This document shows, in pieces, positions 49,229 through 60,470 of a stretch of DNA of 64,000 nucleotides. The position numbers and the translations under genes are program-made. The stretch is from Ailanthus altissimus (Eukaryota > Streptophyta > Magnoliopsida > Sapindales > Simaroubaceae): NCBI GenBank assembly GCA_946807835.1, contig OX327693.1:10123501-10187500 (forward strand), written 5' to 3'. The first letter of the stretch is position 1. Every line of letters starts with the position of its first letter. The notes under the pieces were generated by a model, which was given only the letters and a program-made list of their open reading frames with translations, made no database searches and had not been told where the DNA came from.

Positions 49229-50362
49229 CACAGTGTTTAGGTATAGTGTATGTTAGAGATCAGTTCTACATAATGTGATTGCACTAACTACCACAGAGGC
49301 GGAGTACATAGCTGTTGGTGAAGCAATTAAGGAAACTGTGTGGTTGAAAGGCATATGCGCAAAGGTATTGGCTAGTAAAGATGTGAACACCGATGTATAT
49401 TATGACAGCCAAAGTGCCATACACCTAAGCAAGCATCAAGTATTCCACGAGAGGTTGAAACACATTAATGTGCGACTCTATTACATTAGAAAGATTGTCC
49501 AAAGTGATGAAGTTAGTTTAATGAAAATAGCGTTGTCTAAATACCCTGCTGACATATTGACTTAATCACTGCCTTTGGTTAAGTTTATCCTATGTAAGGA
49601 CTTAACTAAAGTCACTATTTTGTGAGGGTCGAAGATGCAGAGATGAGAGATCGAGTTACTTTGTGAATGATTTTGAATCAAGGAGAAAATTTGTGAGAAT
49701 GTTGATTAAAAATCATTCGAATAAGATTTGGAGAGCAAGCCAAGTGCTTTGGGTACGTGAGAATCGAAAACGGATATGAAAAAAGGTAAAAGACACATGA
49801 GGTGGTGCCTAGGTATGGGCGCCGCGATGACCAGGTCTTGGACACCGCGGTATCCAAAGCAGAACCTGAGCCCTATGGTGCCCAGCGTAGGAATAATTTT
49901 TCAATTTGTTATAACTTGTTTCATCTCTCACTTGTTCCAGGACTCCCTAATACGACTTCCACATATTTAGAATAAATCTAGGTCGTCCTAAAGTCTATAT
50001 AAAGGTTCTCTATTGGCTTGCAAACATAAGAGCTAAGAAATCTTTGTGATTCTTAATGAGAGAAAATCCTTTAATTGTAGGAGAGGATGTTTACTTTGTA
50101 AGTCTTTCTTGTAAAATGCATACTTTGTGAGTGCCTTGAGATTCAATAATAAAAGTAAGTGATCTTGATCTGCCGTAGATATAAGCAAGTTGTCGAACCA
50201 CGTAAATTCTATGTGTTCTTCTTCTACCTTTTTTCTTTAGTTTCTTAATTACTTGTTTTGCACTATATTGCTTGTTTGTTTGCTTCCGCTTCAACAAGTG
50301 TTAAGCCAAAACACTATATCATATCCTACAAAAATTGTAATTATCATTTAAAGTTTTGAACC
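49229..50362 (+). repeat. Tandem duplicate of the C3 3' end (RNase H, LTR and flanking DNA)
   Basis: This unit repeats 48,081-49,228: an RNase H fragment (49,275-49,565, ending in a stop within DILT), the PPT region, a second LTR (49,692-50,296) and about 65 bp of DNA outside the element. Both copies begin CACAGTGTTTAGG. Inclusion of outside flank after AGTGT in both copies shows it arose by chromosomal duplication after insertion. Confidence 0.92.
49692..50296 (+). mobile_element. Duplicated 3' LTR of C3
   Basis: 605 bp, TGTGAGAATGTTG to TTCAACA, closely similar to 48,544-49,163 including the shortened GC-rich cassette. Confidence 0.9.
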
Positions 50363-50609
50363 CACTGTAATATGAATTTAGAATTGTTTAAAGATTTACT
50401 TCAAGGTTAGCTTTGCACTTGAATATTAAAAAGCTACCTTAATTTAGTAAGTATTTTTTAATTATTATTTTTGTATAATTATTATACTTATATATGTATG
50501 AGATATATATAATGAAATGTAATTTTGAAATGTATTTCGCACTTCCGTTGTATGCTATATAACATGTATTTACATACTTACACACCGTCTTACACACTAT
50601 ATTCCAATA

Positions 50610-51990
50610 GTATTTAGTTTATCTTTGTATTCTTTAGAGTTGTCTTTGAATATCGTAGTACTCATCTTGATAAGGAGTAACTAGCATTGTGTGGTCTTGT
50701 TAAGGAGTAATGAGCCTAACTAAAGAGTATCAAATCTTGTTAAAGGGGCGAGGAGGATCATTGATAGTCTACTAATTCTTCTAATAAGAAGGGGCTCCTC
50801 ATTCATACACCAAGACTTCTTGGTTGTACACTAAAATTCAAAGTATTATTTTATAAAATAATACAAAATAATCAATGAGAGAGCTCATTAGTCTCAACTT
50901 ATGAAGTGTTTGTTCATAGTTAAAAGGAGTTTTTTTTTTTTGTAAAATGATGGTTGCTCGATCATAAAATAGTGGACATTAAGCTTCTAATCTGATTTAG
51001 TATTATTTTTAGGTTGAACAAAGATTTCTTAAATTCTGATAAAAGTATTCGACTATCACAAATTTTATTTGGCTCAATCCTTTTAAGCCATTACAAGTTG
51101 AGTCTAGATTCTAAGGTGTAACATTCACAATATAAGTTAGTGGTATAAAATGTTTGATCATAAAATTCAATTAATTTATCATAATAAATATGATTGTTCA
51201 CGTTTTGTTTAATCATTAATTATCAGGTAATGGTATAAAATGTTTATCCGTAGTTTATTTCAAGTCATACAACAATAATTTCTTATGCAAAATAATTATT
51301 AATTATGCAATAAAAAATAATTGTATAAAATAATTATTAATTCTGCAATAATTATCAGTTGTAAACGAGTGTAATACCCAACAAGAAGTCAAATTCCAAT
51401 CCGTTTATCAAAATATGCGAATAGATTTACTTTCTATGAGCTACCAATTTGATAGTTGTGTTTGAAAAGAAACGAAAAGAAAAACTTTGGAAAGAGCGAA
51501 AGTGAGAGAATTTTTTATTTAAAAAAATGGAGAAAATAAAAGAAAATAAAAATATATATTTTTAAAAGAAATTATCAATTTCATCCTTAATTTTATTTAA
51601 ACATACTAATTTAATCTTTAACTTTTTTTATAATTACTCTGTTAGTCCTTGTCATCGTAGCATTAATAGTTGAATTATACTATTTATGAGTAAAAAGGTC
51701 TTTTACTAGAATTTAGATTTGTATGAAATAGAAAATTGATAAAGGTCAGTTAAATAAAATTATTCTCTTCATTTTAATAACACAAATATATATAATTATA
51801 AAACTTATAAATATAAAGAATATTATCTTAAATATCCTTTGACTTAATTTTAATAATACTTACAAATTTTAAAAATTAACAATAATATCTAATTATTAAA
51901 AATTTCTATCAAAATTAATAAAAAAATAGAATAAATTCATTTAAATATTTAAATATTTTAAAATTATTAAATTCTGAAAACCCTAAATTT
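50610..51990. other. AT-rich region without recognised genes
   Basis: No element ends or coding motifs recognised. A short direct repeat of the AAAATAATTATTAATT type lies near 51,287-51,350. A GATAAGGAGTAA-like motif recurs near 50,668-50,730. Confidence 0.4.
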
Positions 51991-51992
51991 TT

Positions 51993-52588
51993 TTAAATTT
52001 TAAAACCCCTAAATTTTTCCTTTTTTTTTCTACTCTTATCAAATTTTACAAACCCTAACACTCTCAAACAACTCATCTCGATTACTCTCGACCACTGCCA
52101 GCCGCCACCACCGCCTCTTCCAAAGCCATACCCACTGTCTCCACTACCGCCAAATACGCTCTTTCCCTCGTCCCTCATTTCCCTACCAAACATGGACTTC
52201 AACAGCTCCAAGGTCCCACCAAGCATTGTATTCGGATTATTAATTCAAGCTTCAGCATTAAGCTATCCATAAATTCAACAAGGATTATGACTCTGCACTT
52301 GTTCCCACACTGTTTCTATCAGAATTACTAGTTTTTGATCTCATTTGTCTTAACTCGACGAGATCCTTTATGATTTCATTGATAGAGGATACTTTGCTTG
52401 AAGCTCTTGAAAACGGTGGCGTTTGAGGATTTTGATATTGGTTCTTGAGGCCAGCTTTGACATCATTGAAATAAGAATTGAGTGGAGATTTGAGAGGAAT
52501 TGTTGTCATTTTTAGGAAGTTGAGAAAAGGTGAATTAGAGATGGTTTATGAGGGATTTATGTTTGGCTTTACAGAGATGAAGAGCCAT
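51993..52588 (-). pseudogene. Fragment of a host gene, possibly a mitochondrial S15-like ribosomal protein
   Basis: The minus strand from an ATG at 52,588 reads MALHLCKAKHKSLINHL, which looks like a basic mitochondrial presequence. It then passes through a stop and frameshift to SPLNSYFNDVKAGLKNQYQN and SINEIIKDLVELR (52,509-52,285). After another shift comes TMLGGTLELLKSMFGREMRD (about 52,228-52,165). Composition is less AT-rich than the flanks. The arrangement recalls plant mitochondrial S15-type ribosomal proteins, but this is from memory and weak. It could be a pseudogene or the first exon of a gene with an error-prone reading. Confidence 0.35.
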
Positions 52589-52729
52589 GAAGGATTAAGA
52601 CTATGCCTGACAGATTTACGACTTTGCAATTGGATTGGAAATAAAGCGAAGACAAATAGGGGTTTAGGGGGTAGGTTTGGATTTGGATTTGAACTGGAAA
52701 AGTAAACTCAGTTTGAGGCAATGTAGGAG

Positions 52730-53156
52730 TAGACAATCATGTAATTTTAGTGATCGAGCTCCCGCTTATTCTTATCATTTGTATTTTCAGTAAATATGAA
52801 ATATATTGACTGAAATCTTTGATTGGTTTTTGATTTAGACTTTATTTGTGTTGTTAAATTGGCAGAGTGATACAGTTAAACAATAGATTTTATGATAATA
52901 TATTATTAAATAATTATTGATATTAATAATTTAAAGAAGAATATTTGAAGAAAACAAAAAAAATATTATGTAAAAAGATATGATTGTCCAATTAATTTTA
53001 TTATTATGAATAATTTTATTTTTTACGAGTTTTGACATAAGATCTATTAATTTTAATAGAAGATTTATTGTTACTAATATTACTAAAATATTCCAAACCT
53101 CAAGATTATTTAATATAATATTTTTAAATATAAAGAAAAATTTCATAAATAATTAT
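52730..53156. other. AT-rich DNA without recognised features
   Basis: Nothing supported on either strand; the right edge carries the ATTTT target site of the next LTR (53,157-53,161). Confidence 0.4.
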
Positions 53157-53161
53157 ATTTT

Positions 53162-56100
53162 TATTAAAATTTGTGTTCATGTGCTATTTTAATTTTATAT
53201 GAATATTGTATTTTCATACTTATGTAATAAATAAATATTTTATTAAATCACAAATTATTTTTATTAAAGTAAGATGCTTGTAACATTTGAGATATTGTAT
53301 TGATCTGAAGGAGTTTAGATCAAGTTTAAAGAGATAGAACCTTATCTAAAATAGGACAAAGACCTGAGAATATACTTACAATAACATAGTTGCAAATAAT
53401 TACAAGCGTTGCTAGGAAATATTATTATGTAAATATATTCTCAAATTATATGTTCCAGATCTATTTCTACCGAAGTAGGGTCTATCGAGTAAAATCGATT
53501 AATATATATCAGCGTATGTCTATATCCGAATAGTTCAGATGGTTAATCTTAGCAAACCATGAGTTTAGTGGAAACTCGTATAGATATACATATATTTAGT
53601 AAGGATTGGATACTGAACAGACTCAATGAAGACCTCTCATAGATGTCCCATAAATTCTTCAGTGGAGGGTTTTCTTGAGTTGAGTAGTATTCGCCGCAGT
53701 CCCTAGACCTGAGCACCACGGTGGGCATGTGAGTAATCCACCATACTTAAGTTCCAATCAAAAACCTTTCATGGTTTGACTGCTAGGTGTTGCTGGGTAT
53801 GGTCCGATACTCATGGAGTCTGGTGAGTGTAAATATAGGATCTGTCAGTTCATATGGGTGAGTTAAATATCCAGATGCTCTAAGGTTGTATTTTAAAAAG
53901 TCTTATGACCATATGCATTTAACCCGAGAAAAATTTTCTTATGGTGTAAATAGTATTGCAAAGAAATTTGCGTATATTATTTATTAGAATATGAATCAAA
54001 AGAGATAAGTTTATAGTTGAGCAATAGGGGACTTAATGGTGTTAATCTATGTTTTCACTCTTTCAGGATATTAATGATGAAGGGATTGTATGAATATAGA
54101 TTAACCAACACTTATATGGTTTAACTTGCCATTTTGTATTATCCATAACGTGTCTGTGTGGGGAAGGGCATCAGTTATAGACTTACGAAAATATTTCGTG
54201 AGACAAAATGAGTGTGAACCTAAGGAATCTCACTATATAAAGTATACTCGTTGAGCACGTGGGCAGCACCGGATCGAATTGTTCGATTCAGAAAGTTTTC
54301 AAAAAATATGAATTTACTTTAGGGTCTCTCAAGGAGTAGGTGAGATTTAAATGTTAAATCTAAAATTGTGCCAAATGAGACTTGACACTTTTTATCTACC
54401 TAGTATATGTCTCAAATTGTGCTAATAATTTATATAGATACTAATTTGAGCATTAATAGATAAAATTATAATAAATAAAAAAAGAAGAAAAAGAAAAAGG
54501 AAGAAGAGTGAAACCATTCGGCCATCAAAATTATTCAAATGAATTTATTCATTTGTTTAATAAAATATATTGACAAGTGTTGGTTCATAATTTATTAAAT
54601 CAAATATTAATACAAACTTGTTGCATTCTTATTGGCTTATTAAAGGGATTGGCTACATGTTTGATTTTCATTTATCAAATGAAATGAAAGGCAATTAAAA
54701 ATGAATTTGATTCAATTTCAAAGTAGTTTGTGCATTCAATGAAAACTTTACATTTTTGTCACCAATTTAAGTATATGATACTTAACATTGTATTTGCCTT
54801 GTTAATGCGATATTTCTATATCATAAATTAAGTGTAAGTATACACTATCGTATGCAAGTAATAAAGAGACTAATTAGTCGGATATCGAACCCACAGGGAT
54901 AATTTCTTCTTATTAACCAATTACTAAAATTATGTCTTCCTAATAGTTATTCAGAAAAATAAAAATCCAAGAATGAATGTAGAAAATATAAAAACAAAAC
55001 ACAATGCAATGAGATTTAAAGATAGCAACGTAGAGAAAACCTAGGATTAATATTATCCCTCAATATGCTTTTTAATGATTAATCTTCTAATATTTAACTC
55101 ATTTAGTCTTTATTATTGATCAAGATACTAATGTATTCACAAGCCTCTTCCAAGGTCATGCAAGTATATCTTAGTTTACCAAATACCTATATTCCTATGG
55201 TACTTGTAATAAATTAAGATTCATTAAGATTAGGTCTTATTGATCATACATGCTAATTAGGTATATTCCTATCCTAAATTGAAACTTGTATATGCAACAT
55301 TGAATGTTACTCTACAATCATGCATCAAATTACCTAGGTCTAAATATATTGATTCCTCTTCCGAGTTTATCAACATATTACCAACTCATTCACCATATAT
55401 TGGCCAGATATATTGAAGCATTAAACACAAGTAATTTAAATAATAAATGACTAAGTTTATTAAATACTAAAAAGATATGGCAATTTAAGCGCACATATTG
55501 AGTTCAAATATTAACCCTAGAAAATAAGTATTCTTGGTGCTCTTGGGTCGTCTTGGATTCCTCCTTGAAGGCTGGGAACGAGTGGCTTTTTACAGGGATT
55601 GATTTGAGCTTGAAAATCTCAATTCTCGTCGGATTAGGACTCGTGATACCGCTGGGGCGATATGCTTCTGTCGCTGGGGCGCTACGTGAAAAAGCCTGCA
55701 CCGCTGGAGCGGTGTGATGATAGCGCTGGGGCGTTGAAGTGTCGCTGGCGCGGTGACTGTATGGCGCTGGGGCGCCCGATGCGACTTCAACAGGTCGTAT
55801 TTCTTATTTCAATCACTATTACAGAGCTGGGGCGATAGTAGTTGTGGCGCGGGGGCGCTAGACTCATAATTTGAAAACTTTGCATTTTAGTCCCTGTTTT
55901 CGCTCCTTTTGCATTCTTTCTTTAAATTTCGTTCAAGTCCCTATAATTAACAATAAAGCACATAAATAGCTATCTATTCTCATAAAACCATAAAATATCA
56001 ATAATAAAAACATGAAAAAATATATGATAAATTTGCCCTTATCACTTGTCAACTTTTAGCATTTTCAAATGGAATTTTTTCAATTAGTTGATTATAAGGC

Positions 56101-56444
56101 AAACATTACACTATACATAAGGGTGTGGTCGAGAGAAAAGAAAGTAAGAAGTTAAGTTATTTTTTTGGGTATTCGAGTGAAAGAAATAAATTCAAAAACA
56201 AATAGTTACTTTAAATATTCTAAAAAAAAAACTATTATTTTAACTTGTGGAAGTGCATCACGTCCTCAATTAGAATTGTTAAAAACACGCTTCGAATGTG
56301 AGTTCCTTAATCTTATTAGTGTAATGAGATTATTTTAATGTGTATTAATTTCGCTGCGTAGCATGTAAGACATATTATTTTTAAATTATTTAAAATACAC
56401 ATATTTATCCGTAACACGGTGCACACACACACACAACACTAACA
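53162..56444 (+). mobile_element. Solo alpha LTR (copy E), interrupted
   Basis: It starts TATTAAAATTTGTG (ancestral TGTTGAGATTTATG) and ends ACACTAACA, with perfect ATTTT duplications (53,157-53,161 and 56,445-56,449). Net length without the nested LTR is about 2.04 kb. It matches copies A, B and D throughout. No copia coding sequence adjoins it. Confidence 0.88.
54803..56044 (-). mobile_element. Solo gypsy LTR (family G2) nested in alpha copy E
   Basis: Perfect CTTGT duplications (54,798-54,802 and 56,045-56,049) flank a 1242-bp LTR that starts TGATAAGGGC on the minus strand. The R/U5 part contains a GTGGGTTCGATATCCGAC block. A GC-rich repeat cassette (units such as GCGCTGGGGCG) is at about 55,640-55,862. 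Confidence 0.9.
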
Positions 56445-56449
56445 ATTTT

Positions 56450-56810
56450 TAGGGCACTTTCAAATCTAATTGAAAGTTTCTATCTTTTGTAGTCAAAAAT
56501 ATTAAAAAAGAAAACTTAGACAGAGACACCCTCAAATCTAATTGTCCTCTCAACTCAAAAATCTCTCAAACCCTAACCTGAATTACCCCTACTCACTTCA
56601 ACAACTTGACAACGGCGACAAAGGACAGCAGTAATAGAGTAAACAAGGACGATTATTAGAAAATGAGGTAAGGTTGTAATGTTGAATATGTTTTTGATTT
56701 GATTTGATGAAATGGAAAAAAGTGTAAGAAAGTGTTGCTTTGAATGTGCAATGACAACGATTATTGAATGTGTTGTGAACATCAATAATTATTGAATGTG
56801 TTGTAAATGG
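56450..56810. other. Short unassigned stretch
   Basis: No supported gene; it separates solo LTR E from the transposon terminal region. Confidence 0.3.
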
Positions 56811-56811
56811 T

Positions 56812-57062
56812 AGTTTATCACACCAGAATAGATTATTGTGCCTAAATCGAGATGATATAGGCACGATAATCAAATCGCGCTTCTAATTGCTTTGCACGAT
56901 AAGATTTATCGCACAGACGGTGCAATAAAACTTATCACACCACTTATTAAGGTGCAATTAAACTAATCGCACTAGGAATAAGTGGTGGGATAAGTTTTAT
57001 TGCGCTGCAACAAGTGGCATAATAAAACTTACCGCACCCTATGCTAGCGCCCTAATTAGGGA
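56812..57062. repeat. Subterminal repeat zone of the right DUF1985/ULP1 transposon
   Basis: A roughly 12-base motif near AACTTATCGCACC recurs in both directions at about 56,815, 56,900, 56,930, 56,945, 56,960, 56,985 and 57,025. Such clustered direct and inverted motifs near one end are typical of DNA-transposon termini. Related motifs (GGTGCGAT, GATTATAAG-type) occur at 62,445-62,530, the likely other end. Confidence 0.6.
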
Positions 57063-58914
57063 AGCGCGTGAAGCGTGTGACCCCAATTTTATTAGTTAAT
57101 TAAAATTAAATTTTAGTAATTGTCATTTTATTTAATTGTTATTAACTAATATTATTTAATTTTCTACAAGTAGTTTCAAAAAGATTAAAAATTACAGTTA
57201 AAGACCATTGTCCTGTAATAATTTCATGTTATTCAAAGACATGGGCACTTAATATTATAAAAGATAAGTTGACAGAGCATCAAAAAGAAATATTTCAAGG
57301 CACATGTATGAATCATTTCTTGGACATACAACTTATAAATTTTTTGGATATTTTAGTTCATCACTTATTACTCCATAAGGTGAAAACTCGTGATATCAAC
57401 GATAAAATTTAGTATTTCGTGAACAATAAGAGCATATGTTTTAGTCGACAAAAGTTTGCACTTATATCCTACTTGAAAATGGAAAAATATCCACCAATGA
57501 GGTACGTGTCCAAATAATGGAGTTATCATTTACAGAGTGAGTACTTGCTCAAAAGAGATATCTTATTGAAGGAGTTTGACGAGGTATTTAAGGAATATGA
57601 TTTCAATGCAATGGATGTTGAAGATGTGGTTAAATTAGTGTTGATATATTTCATCCATCATGTGTTATTTGGATGGAGAGACAAAAGTGGGCTAGATGCA
57701 TTTTTTATCCAAATAATAGATAATTTGAAAGAATTTAATAAATATTTGTAGAGGAATGTATTATGGGAGGCTACTTGCAATTCTTTAAAAAGGGCATTGA
57801 AGACAAAGCAGGAGAAATACAAAATAATAAAAGCAAAAGTTTTGACACATAAGGAAGAAAAAATATAATTTACAAGGATTTTCTTATGTTTTTTAGGTAA
57901 GAATAAAATTTTTCATTTTATCAACTTAAACTTTTATATATTATTGTTGCCTTTATGTTATGACAATTTTGACTAAATGCATGGATCTATGAGGCGATCC
58001 CGTTGTATAGGTCTATATATGCTCAAGAAATTCAACTTAAGCTCCCCCGTTTGCTAAAATAGAGGTCTTATAGGAACATAACACAAAAAATAAGAACGCA
58101 ACTCCTTTTGATAAGGATATTGTAAGTTTTTTCGATAAGAAATGAAGTATATGAACATAATAAAATACCATAATAATTGTTTAAGATTTTAAATACTCAT
58201 TTAATTGGGTACTTGCTCTGTAGGTATTGAATGTGAATCGACAATTGTCTCTACAAGAGAATGAGATGGGAGCAACTTTTGTACAAGCATTGATGCAGTT
58301 CAGAGGGGCAGATGTTGATGGGGATGCGAATGTTGTCCATTGAGACGAACCTGAGATATATAGAGATCGGGTACATTATTTAGTATAAAATATCTCTATT
58401 AACATACATTCAATTTTATTAGGCCCGATTTCAACAACACATGACACTACCCACATATTCAAATGACCTTACAATGGACCCTCGTGACCGTAATCAAGAT
58501 ACTAATTCATTTCGAGATAAGGTACATTATTTGGTATAATATACCTCTTTTGACATAGATATGAATCAAATGCTTGCTTAATGTATTTTTTTTTTTTCAA
58601 ATTATTAGACCCTATTTGAACAACACACAGCCGCACCCACATATCTAAATGATTACTGCCAATAAAAAATTGATGCATTATATGGCAAGGTTACCTCAAT
58701 GAGGCAAAAGATGCGACAGGCACATACTTAGTTGTGACAGATGCATGCTAAGTTACTTAAGTAGTAGAGAAAGGATAAAGAAGAGTTCATGTAGGAGATT
58801 AGAATGATTAGACAATTATTGCAAGATTTTACTGTATGCATTGGCAAGTTCGAACCTCAAGTAAATTAACTATGATGTTTAATTCATATTTTCTTTATGG
58901 AATTTGTATCTCTT

Positions 58915-60470
58915 TGACAGGACCCGACCCGAGCCCTCCTCAAGAATCGAGGCAGGTCCTACGATGACATGTGACTAACATATTCTTTACTCATACATAT
59001 GATACAATAAGGCTACTTGCCTCAACAAAAAGTGTATACATGTACTCCAATATATAAAACATATACAAATACACAGACTGAGACACTTATGCAACTATGC
59101 ACGTTGGCCAACCTCAAAATGTGATGATTGTATCACACTGCACAAATTCTTGTGACAACCTGGGAAAAATAAGGAAAATAGAAAAAATGGTGAGCTTGTG
59201 GCTCAGTGAGTGGACATAATCTGAAAATATCATATACTTTATATGTATTATACACATATAAATCTGTAGGATAAAATAATCATAAAATCGTGTACTGAGT
59301 AGTCAATAAACTTGTACTGAAAGTATGTGCTGAAATTAAAATCATGACATAATACTGGGATCTGAAAATCTGAAAGTGCAAACTATCATAAAATCTATTA
59401 TCAAGTTGAATATATGTAACATAGCTCTGGAAACATGTACTACATATATATATATACTGAAAACCACACCAAACTTGTACCCAGGGAAAATCTGGTCTAA
59501 CCTGGCGGAATAACTCACGCACAGGCAGAGCGGGGGATCTAAGCTAGTCTAACCCAGCGGAATGCTGCATCGCTCGGGCAGAGCAAACTAAACTGATCTA
59601 ATGCATGCGCAAAGCAACTACATTAAAGGGGAGGGTACGCATATGGTGGTTCAAAAACTACTACAATATAATATCATAACTATAATTATTCTGAAATAAT
59701 TATTTCTGTACTGAACATAATTATAAACTGTACTATAATAAATTCTAAAATATTTTTGAATATACTAAATAGTATAAATATTTTTCTTTCTAAAATAAAT
59801 CATAATTAAATCTGATAACGCGTAATTTAATCATAATCGACCGTATTAAAAATATATAAAATATATATAGTTATCCACTCACAAATGTGCGCTAATCCTG
59901 AGCTAGGTCTGGATTCTGAGATCTACCCGCTATCGGCACACCTCCTATATCATAGGGTGTAAAAATACATCATTAGTACCGATATGTATTATAAATATTA
60001 AAATCTAAATATTCTAATATCGTAAAACTATTACCTGCTAAACCACTGGGTATAAATCTGATTACCCAAACTAATTTTCTAAAATTTCTTATTTTTCTTT
60101 TCTTTTTTCATCTTCTCTTTTTTCTTTTTTCTTTCTTCTTCTCTTTCTCTTTTTCTTCTCGGTTTCTCGCTTCTTCTTTTTTTCCTTCCTTTCCCTTTCT
60201 TTTTCTTTTTCCTTTCTTTTCTTCTTCTTTTCTTGTTCTTCTTTCTTTTCTTTTCTTTCTTCTGTTCGGCTTTCTCTTCCGATTTTCTTTTGCTTCTTCT
60301 TTTCCTATTTCTAATTGCTTTGTTTCCTCTTCTGTTTCAAATCATTCTTCTTAAACAAAAAAAAACAAAACTATTATATATATATAAAACGGCCACCGCT
60401 TTAATTTCTTATCTCTCTCTTCTTCTTTTTTTCACTTCAAACATACACGTTACTATACACGTGTATGACA
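58915..60470 (-). mobile_element. Solo LTR nested in the right DUF1985/ULP1 gene
   Basis: It is bounded by TGACAGGACCC and GTATGACA and flanked by perfect CTCTT duplications (58,910-58,914 and 60,471-60,475). The minus-strand end GGGTCGGGTCCTGTCA and a TATA-like TTTTATATATATATAAT near 60,374-60,390 (minus) support minus orientation. 1556 bp; probably gypsy (chromovirus-like), which is less certain. Confidence 0.85.
60072..60330. repeat. Long polypyrimidine tract
   Basis: About 250 bases are almost only C and T on the plus strand (CTT/TTTCT-rich), within the leader part of the solo LTR. On the sense (minus) strand it is a GAA/AAG-rich purine tract. Confidence 0.85.

Larger units (their letters stand above)
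43946..50296 (+). mobile_element. Copia element C3 (Tork/Tnt1-like) nested in the C1 LTR
   Basis: 5' LTR, PBS, gag-pol remnant and 3' LTR in order, with the AGTGT duplication at 43,941-43,945 and again after the LTR at 49,164-49,168. The far LTR at 49,692-50,296 belongs to a later tandem duplication and is also followed by AGTGT (50,297-50,301). Coding parts are listed separately. All are broken. Confidence 0.9.
27889..50609 (+). mobile_element. 3' LTR of C1 (alpha copy D), split into three parts by two younger elements
   Basis: Parts are 27,889-28,859, 43,152-43,945 and about 50,363-50,609, in total about 2.0 kb, equal to a full alpha LTR. The first part begins TGTTGGAGATGG after C1 pol. 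The second resumes exactly where the first stops when aligned to other alpha copies (GTGT-x-TGGGGC block). The third carries the end block CACTTCCGTTGTATGC and stops near CCAATA. Gypsy G1 fills the first gap (TSD TCTGT) and copia C3 the second (TSD AGTGT). Confidence 0.8.
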
